Both the position numbers and the translations under genes were made by a program. Of a DNA stretch of 9,700 nucleotides, positions 5,341 through 9,700 are shown piece after piece. Position 1 is the stretch's first letter. Every line of letters starts with the position of its first letter. The notes under the pieces were generated by a model. It saw only the letters and a list, made by a program, of their open reading frames with translations, was not told the origin of the DNA and ran no database searches. This DNA comes from Pseudomonadota bacterium (GTDB lineage Bacteria; Pseudomonadota; Alphaproteobacteria; Rhizobiales; Hyphomicrobiaceae): contig QGVC01000111.1 in assembly GCA_003242645.1 (NCBI GenBank), positions 1 to 9,700 of the forward strand, read 5' to 3'.

Positions 5341-8300
5341 GTGATCAGAAGGCCAGGCGAAGATGCTGGGCCGTTGCGGCGCGCGAGCCAGGCCGTAAGC
5401 TCAACCCTGAGCGCCGTCCGCCTGCCGGCGTTTGCGCGGTCAGTCGCCAGACCGTGCTGGTTCGGCATGAAATGCGCGCTACCTCTGATTGCGCTTGCCG
5501 TGCTGGCCGGGATTGGCTTCTACATACGACTTCTTTACGGACCGATCTCTCTCAACGCCCTGGCCGACCCCATTGCTCGCAGTATCGCGGCTGAGATGCC
5601 CGAGCTCGGCGTGGATGTGGAAGGCGCGCTTGTTCGTCTCAATGAACAGGGACAGATAGAATTCCGTCTACGGAATGTTCGTTTGACCGATGCCCAGGGC
5701 AGTCCGGTTGTGGTAGCGCCTCTGGCGGCGCTCGAACTCAGCAGGGATGCGCTGTGGTCGGCCCGATTCTCTCCGCGAAAGGTCGTTTTGATCGAGCCGC
5801 AGCTCCTGCTCACGTACTCGCGGGAACGGGGGTTGACCTTCAGCTTTGCGCGCCTCCAGGCATCGGATGCTGGACTTGCGGCCAAGAGCGTAACGATAGG
5901 GGCTGGAGAGGAGACTGGCGATCCGAACAGCTCAGTCGCCGCATCCGGCCTTCCCATCGCCCTTCGCCAGGTTGACCTCGCGCGGGTCATCGCAGAAGCC
6001 ACCGCCAAGGCACGAGAGCGCGAAGACGCTTCGTTCTATCTCCGCCAGATCGGCATACGGGACGCCACGGTCATCCTCGACCATGAGGGGCAGCCGACCG
6101 TGTGGCGCGTTCCTCAGGCCGAAATGGCCCTTCGGCACAAACGGGCCCGAAGCCAGATCGGCGGGTCTCTGATGATTGATTCCGGGCAAGGGCCGTGGGA
6201 GCTCGAATTCTGGACCGAGGCCTCGGGTGACCAGCAGGAGGTGAGCCTGAAGGCCTCCGTACGGAACCTCATCCCGCGGACGATTGCGGACACCCTTCCG
6301 GCCCTTGCGCCGCTATCGGCCTTCAACCTCCCTACCAATGGCGACGTGCATCTGCGATTGACGTCGAGAGGTGAAGTGCTGGGCGGCAGCTTCTCTTTGG
6401 ACGTTGGCGGAGGAGAGGTGACACTCCCGTGGCTGGGCAGTCTGCCGCTCAGGATTGCCGGCGGTAATTTCGATCTGAAATATGATCCCGGCGCCCATGC
6501 CCTACGTATCGAGCCTTCGACGCTCCATTGGGGGCAGAGCCGGGTCACTATACAGGGGCGGGTTGCCAGCTCCGTGGGCGTGGACGGTCTCGAGGTCTGG
6601 ACGTACCACATCGAGGGGTTGGGAGGGCAGCTCGCGCCCGAGGAAACGGACATGGCCCCCGTGGCCCTGGAATCGCTCAGCGCGCGGGGAACGTTCAAAC
6701 CTGAAACGGGTGCTTTCACGATCACGAAGACCCTGTTCGCAGGTTCCGGCGAACTATACCTCGAAGGCGAGGCCACGGGGGGAAGTGCGCCAGAGGTCAG
6801 GGTCGAAGGACATATGTCGACCGTTCCGGTTGCGACCATGTTGGGGATCTGGCCGAGCGCGCTTGGCAGCAATGCGCGCACCTGGGTTCGGGACAGCATC
6901 AAGCAGGGGAGCGTGCTGGGCGGCAGCTTCCGTTATCTCCGTGGATCCGCAATTGGGGGGGGCACGGAACAAGGGCGGCTGTCTGTCGCCATACAGGCAG
7001 CGGACGTCGTGATGCAACCGGGAGCACAGCTTCCGATGCTGCATATTCCGCGCGGGCTTATTCGTCTTGAAGGGCCGATGCTGGAAGTGACCGTCCCGGA
7101 AGCGCATCTGCCCCTAGGAGGTGGTCGAAAGCTCACGTTAGCTGCGGCACGCTTCACAGCTCCTGACGTCATGGCGGATCCGCCGATTGGAGAGCTTGCC
7201 CTTCAGGCCAATGCGTCCGTGTCCTCGGTCCTGGCGCTTCTAGCGCAAAAACCCTTCGAACTTGGCCATTTGCTGAATGAGCGCACTGAAAGTTTTGAAG
7301 GCAAGGTCGAGGCTGCGCTGACATTCAAATTCCCACTCAAAAAGCACTTGGCGCTAGCGGATGTGCAGGTGGAAGGTCGCGGCAAGCTGCTGGAGGGGCG
7401 CGCCCGCAATCTGATTGGCAAACATGATGCTCAGGCAGCCACAATCACCTTTGATATCTCCGATCGCGCCATCGACGCCAAAGGTGACCTGCTCGTTTCA
7501 AGCGTTCCGGTGAAATTCGAATGGCAGCGCATTTTCGATGCACCGCCGGGCAAGCAGCCGCCGCTCCGCCTGAAGGCGACGCTGGATCGCGCGGATCGTG
7601 ATCAGCTCCGGATCGATCCGGATCACCATGTGCACGGCGAAGTCCCAGTTGAGGTCACGATCACTCAGGATCAGAGGGGCGAGAGCCGCGTGCATGTCTG
7701 GGCGGATCTCACAAGTGCGGACATTATTCTGGATCGCGTGGTATGGCGGAAACCTGCCGGGCGCCACGCCATTATGCAATTCGATCTGCGCCGCGGCGAA
7801 CGCTATGAAACTGAGCTGCGCGATTTCAAGGTCGTCGGCGACGACATCGCGATTGGCGGTTGGATCGGATTGGATGCCAATGACAAGATCCGGGAATTTC
7901 ATTTCCCCGATTATTCGGTGAATATTGTTTCGCGGCTCGATGTTCGCGGAATTCTGCGAAATGACAACGTCTGGCACATTCGCGCCAATGGCCAGACATA
8001 CGACGGGCGTGAGGTTTTCCGGGCATTATTCTCCTTTGGGGAAAATGAGGACGAGAAACCTAGGCGGAAGGACGCTCCCGGCACGGATTTCGAGGCCACT
8101 ATTTCGAACGTTATCGGTTTTTCGGATGTTTCGCTTCGAAACTTGTCGCTCAAGCTGTCAAGGCGGGACGGCAAGCTGACGGCGTTCAAAGCTGAAGGCG
8201 TTCTCGACGGGGGTAAGCCGCTCACTGCGGAACTCTATACGGGCCGCAATCAGCCACGGCAGATTGTGGTTCTCACGGATGATGCCGGGCAGGCGTTTCG

Positions 8301-9021
8301 GCTCGTCGATTTTTATCCCAACGTCGTTGGCGGGCGGATGAGGCTCGATATCAACCTCGATGGACGCGGAGCCGCAGAGAAAACTGGCCTTTTGCGTGTC
8401 GAGCGTTTCCGAATTCTCGGAGACCCTGTTGTCAGCGAGGTGCTACAGGTTCCCGACGACACTCGTCCGTACGTCGCGCAACGCCAGCGGAGGGTTATCC
8501 GACAGGCGTTCGATTTCGACTGGATGCGCCTGCCGTTTTCCATCGGTCACGGCCAGCTGGTCATCAACGACTCAGAGATCAGAGGACCGCTCGTCGGCGC
8601 CACGTTGCGCGGAAAGGCCGATTTCCGCACACGGCAGGTCAACATCGGCGGCACTTATGTGCCGCTGCAGGGTCTGAATTCGGCGCTTGGCTTTATTCCC
8701 GGTCTTGGCCAGCTCTTGACCGGTCCACAAGGTGAAGGCGTCTTGGGCATGACCTTCGCAATTCGGGGGCCGATGGAAAACCCGGAGGTGTTGGTGAACC
8801 CGCTGTCGTTGGTCGCGCCAGGCATTTTCCGCGAAATGTTCCAGATGACGCCCAACCAGCGGGTCACGCCACCAAGGAGCGAGACGGAGCAAGCGCCAAG
8901 CAGGCCCAAGTCGCGATCATCAGCAGCGCCGACGCAAAAGCCCGCGGCAAAGCGCAACAATTCAGGAACTTCAGGAGTCGTCTCTGGCTGGTCGTCCGGA
9001 ACGAGTGTGTCCAAGCAGTAG
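5341..9021 (+). CDS. AsmA/YhdP-like inner-membrane-anchored envelope protein (DUF3971-type)
   Basis: The product is a 1226-residue protein of the AsmA clan. Members such as YhdP and TamB form long beta-rich bridges across the periplasm and are linked to phospholipid transport to the outer membrane. The order is a short basic cytoplasmic segment (1-44), one transmembrane helix (about 45-66, CALPLIALAVLAGIGFYIRL), then about 1100 periplasmic residues rich in alternating beta strands. An AsmA-like C-terminal region (about 975-1170) includes AGQAFRLVDFYPNVVGG and FDFDWMRLPFSIGHGQLVI. A low-complexity Ser/Pro/Lys tail (about 1170-1226) ends the protein. The GTG start at 5341 is preferred for its well-spaced GAGAGGGA site. 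An in-frame ATG at 5467 (residue 43) would start just before the helix but has no visible ribosome site. The motif VLGGSF appears twice (residues 346-351 and 525-530), encoded by an identical 18-bp stretch. The family call is firm. The assignment to a lipid-transport role is by analogy. Confidence 0.85.
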   Translation: MIRRPGEDAGPLRRASQAVSSTLSAVRLPAFARSVARPCWFGMKCALPLIALAVLAGIGFYIRLLYGPISLNALADPIARSIAAEMPELGVDVEGALVRLNEQGQIEFRLRNVRLTDAQGSPVVVAPLAALELSRDALWSARFSPRKVVLIEPQLLLTYSRERGLTFSFARLQASDAGLAAKSVTIGAGEETGDPNSSVAASGLPIALRQVDLARVIAEATAKAREREDASFYLRQIGIRDATVILDHEGQPTVWRVPQAEMALRHKRARSQIGGSLMIDSGQGPWELEFWTEASGDQQEVSLKASVRNLIPRTIADTLPALAPLSAFNLPTNGDVHLRLTSRGEVLGGSFSLDVGGGEVTLPWLGSLPLRIAGGNFDLKYDPGAHALRIEPSTLHWGQSRVTIQGRVASSVGVDGLEVWTYHIEGLGGQLAPEETDMAPVALESLSARGTFKPETGAFTITKTLFAGSGELYLEGEATGGSAPEVRVEGHMSTVPVATMLGIWPSALGSNARTWVRDSIKQGSVLGGSFRYLRGSAIGGGTEQGRLSVAIQAADVVMQPGAQLPMLHIPRGLIRLEGPMLEVTVPEAHLPLGGGRKLTLAAARFTAPDVMADPPIGELALQANASVSSVLALLAQKPFELGHLLNERTESFEGKVEAALTFKFPLKKHLALADVQVEGRGKLLEGRARNLIGKHDAQAATITFDISDRAIDAKGDLLVSSVPVKFEWQRIFDAPPGKQPPLRLKATLDRADRDQLRIDPDHHVHGEVPVEVTITQDQRGESRVHVWADLTSADIILDRVVWRKPAGRHAIMQFDLRRGERYETELRDFKVVGDDIAIGGWIGLDANDKIREFHFPDYSVNIVSRLDVRGILRNDNVWHIRANGQTYDGREVFRALFSFGENEDEKPRRKDAPGTDFEATISNVIGFSDVSLRNLSLKLSRRDGKLTAFKAEGVLDGGKPLTAELYTGRNQPRQIVVLTDDAGQAFRLVDFYPNVVGGRMRLDINLDGRGAAEKTGLLRVERFRILGDPVVSEVLQVPDDTRPYVAQRQRRVIRQAFDFDWMRLPFSIGHGQLVINDSEIRGPLVGATLRGKADFRTRQVNIGGTYVPLQGLNSALGFIPGLGQLLTGPQGEGVLGMTFAIRGPMENPEVLVNPLSLVAPGIFREMFQMTPNQRVTPPRSETEQAPSRPKSRSSAAPTQKPAAKRNNSGTSGVVSGWSSGTSVSKQ
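6376..6393 (+). repeat. 18-bp exact direct repeat within the AsmA-like gene, copy 1
   Basis: GTGCTGGGCGGCAGCTTC encodes VLGGSF (residues 346-351) and recurs exactly at 6913-6930. The distance is 537 bases (179 codons), so both copies are in frame. It may mark an internal structural repeat of the periplasmic beta domain. Confidence 0.7.
6913..6930 (+). repeat. 18-bp exact direct repeat within the AsmA-like gene, copy 2
   Basis: This is the second copy of the element at 6376-6393, encoding VLGGSF at residues 525-530. The surrounding residues differ (SVLGGSFRYL here, EVLGGSFSLD in copy 1). Recombination between the copies would delete 179 codons in frame. Confidence 0.7.
7607..7622. repeat. 16-bp perfect palindrome in a GATC cluster
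   Basis: TCCGGATCGATCCGGA is its own reverse complement and encodes part of LRIDPDH in the AsmA-like gene. Six GATC tetramers fall in the 40 bases from 7585 to 7624. Asp, Arg and Ile codons make GATC likely here, so the cluster may be a by-product of coding. Confidence 0.5.
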
Positions 9022-9054
9022 TGCCAGGACACCATCGTTCGTGACAGACATCCC

Positions 9055-9700
9055 TTAGATGGGTCGCAGAAGTACGTGGCGCTTCTTGCCGAGCGAGAGC
9101 TTGACGACGCCCTCGGACGTCAGGTCCTTCTCGGTGATGACTGCCCGTTCGTCCTTCACGACCTCGTCGTTGATCCGCAGGCCGCCACCCTGAACGTGAC
9201 GACGGGCTTCGCCGTTGCTCTTCGCGAGACCAGCGCGCACGAAAGCAGCCAGCACGCCTACGCCCGCCGCCAGCTCGGTTTTGGAAATCTCGACAGTCGG
9301 AAGGCCAGCCGCCAGGCCACCCTGCTCGAAGGTGGCTCGCGCCGTCTCGGCTGCCGCCTCAGCCTTTTCCCGGCCATGCACCAATGCCGTGGCTTCAGTC
9401 GCCAGAATTTTTTTCGCCTCGTTGATCTCCGCGCCTTGCAGGCTGGCGAGACGCGTGATTTCGTCGAGCGGAAGCGTTGTGAACAGCTTCAGGAAACGCT
9501 CGACGTCGCCGTCCTCCGTGTTCCGCCAGAACTGCCAGTACTCGTACGCGCTCAGCTGGTCCTCATTGAGCCAGACAGCCCCGGCAGCGGTCTTGCCCAT
9601 CTTGGCACCGGATGACGTGGTAAGGAGCGGTGTCGTCAGGGCATAGAGCTGATGTGTGCCCATCCGTCGGCCCAGGTCGATGCCGGTGACGATGTTGCCC
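9055..9700 (-). CDS. tyrS: Tyrosyl-tRNA synthetase, C-terminal half (partial)
   Basis: The gene enters from the right edge and ends at TAA 9057-9055. The 215 visible codons are roughly half of the usual 400-420 residues. TyrS charges tRNA-Tyr with tyrosine in the cytoplasm. The fragment begins [14 protein letters not shown], part of the catalytic Rossmann fold, then [24 protein letters not shown] (9603-9589) is the KMSKS-class loop in the form usual for bacterial TyrS. An anticodon-binding helical domain follows ([18 protein letters not shown] and onward). An S4 RNA-binding domain (about 9270-9055, with [20 protein letters not shown]) closes the protein. The frame is intact to the window edge. 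It converges on the AsmA-like gene, with 33 bases between stops and no visible terminator there. Confidence 0.95.
   Translation of the reverse strand, partial: GNIVTGIDLGRRMGTHQLYALTTPLLTTSSGAKMGKTAAGAVWLNEDQLSAYEYWQFWRNTEDGDVERFLKLFTTLPLDEITRLASLQGAEINEAKKILATEATALVHGREKAEAAAETARATFEQGGLAAGLPTVEISKTELAAGVGVLAAFVRAGLAKSNGEARRHVQGGGLRINDEVVKDERAVITEKDLTSEGVVKLSLGKKRHVLLRPI

Noticed and set aside
6114..6902. 262-codon open frame on the minus strand
   Set aside because: It is antisense to the AsmA-like gene. Its composition (Ser, Pro, Arg) is that of a high-GC shadow frame, with no motif seen.
9022..9054. Terminator between the AsmA-like gene and tyrS
   Set aside because: No inverted repeat of useful length and no T-tract is visible in the 33 bases.
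9076..9615. 179-codon open frame on the plus strand
   Set aside because: It is entirely antisense to tyrS, whose motifs are unmistakable.
1..9700. Defence island, prophage, CRISPR, insertion sequence or RNA genes
   Set aside because: No transposase, integrase, repeat-spacer array, terminal repeats or tRNA/rRNA-like sequence is seen. The nuclease-ATPase pair alone fits DNA repair and sits among housekeeping genes.

Overview
The window looks like core chromosome of an alphaproteobacterium, most likely a member of the Hyphomicrobiales (family and genus not resolvable from sequence alone). The reasons are the high GC content, the protein flavour of every gene, an alphaproteobacterial-type SOS box (GAAC-N7-GAAC), and the presence of a bactofilin, a Bcp-type peroxiredoxin, a large AsmA-like protein and tyrosyl-tRNA synthetase. 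There is no sign of a mobile element, prophage, CRISPR array, tRNA or rRNA, and coding density is high. No gap between genes exceeds about 230 bases.

Layout, left to right. (1) At 1-93, minus strand, lies the N-terminus of an FAD-dependent oxidoreductase that runs off the left edge. (2) At 246-4015, plus strand, is a two-gene DNA-repair unit: an SbcD/Mre11/YhaO-like metallophosphoesterase whose stop overlaps the start (ATGA) of a large SbcC/Rad50/YhaN-like coiled-coil ATPase. A good match to the LexA box lies at 220-234 between plausible -35 and -10 elements, so the pair is predicted to be DNA-damage inducible. (3) At 4042-5113, minus strand, are a bcp peroxiredoxin and, downstream of it, a bactofilin with its own structured leader. 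(4) At 5341-9021, plus strand, is a 1226-residue inner-membrane-anchored AsmA/YhdP-like protein, divergent from bcp. (5) At 9055-9700, minus strand, is the C-terminal half of tyrosyl-tRNA synthetase, convergent with the AsmA-like gene and running off the right edge.

How the genes may work together: the nuclease and ATPase almost certainly form one complex that processes DNA ends or hairpins. The bactofilin (cell-shape scaffold), the AsmA-like protein (envelope lipid transport clan) and Bcp (peroxide defence) are housekeeping envelope and stress genes that are simply neighbours.

The points most worth a second look are the SOS-box control of the SbcDC-like pair, with a possible leaderless start; the beta-rich island that replaces a zinc hook in the ATPase; the altered metal-ligand motifs in the nuclease; and a 13-bp inverted repeat containing GANTC that brackets bcp. 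I do not see a wholly new multi-gene system.
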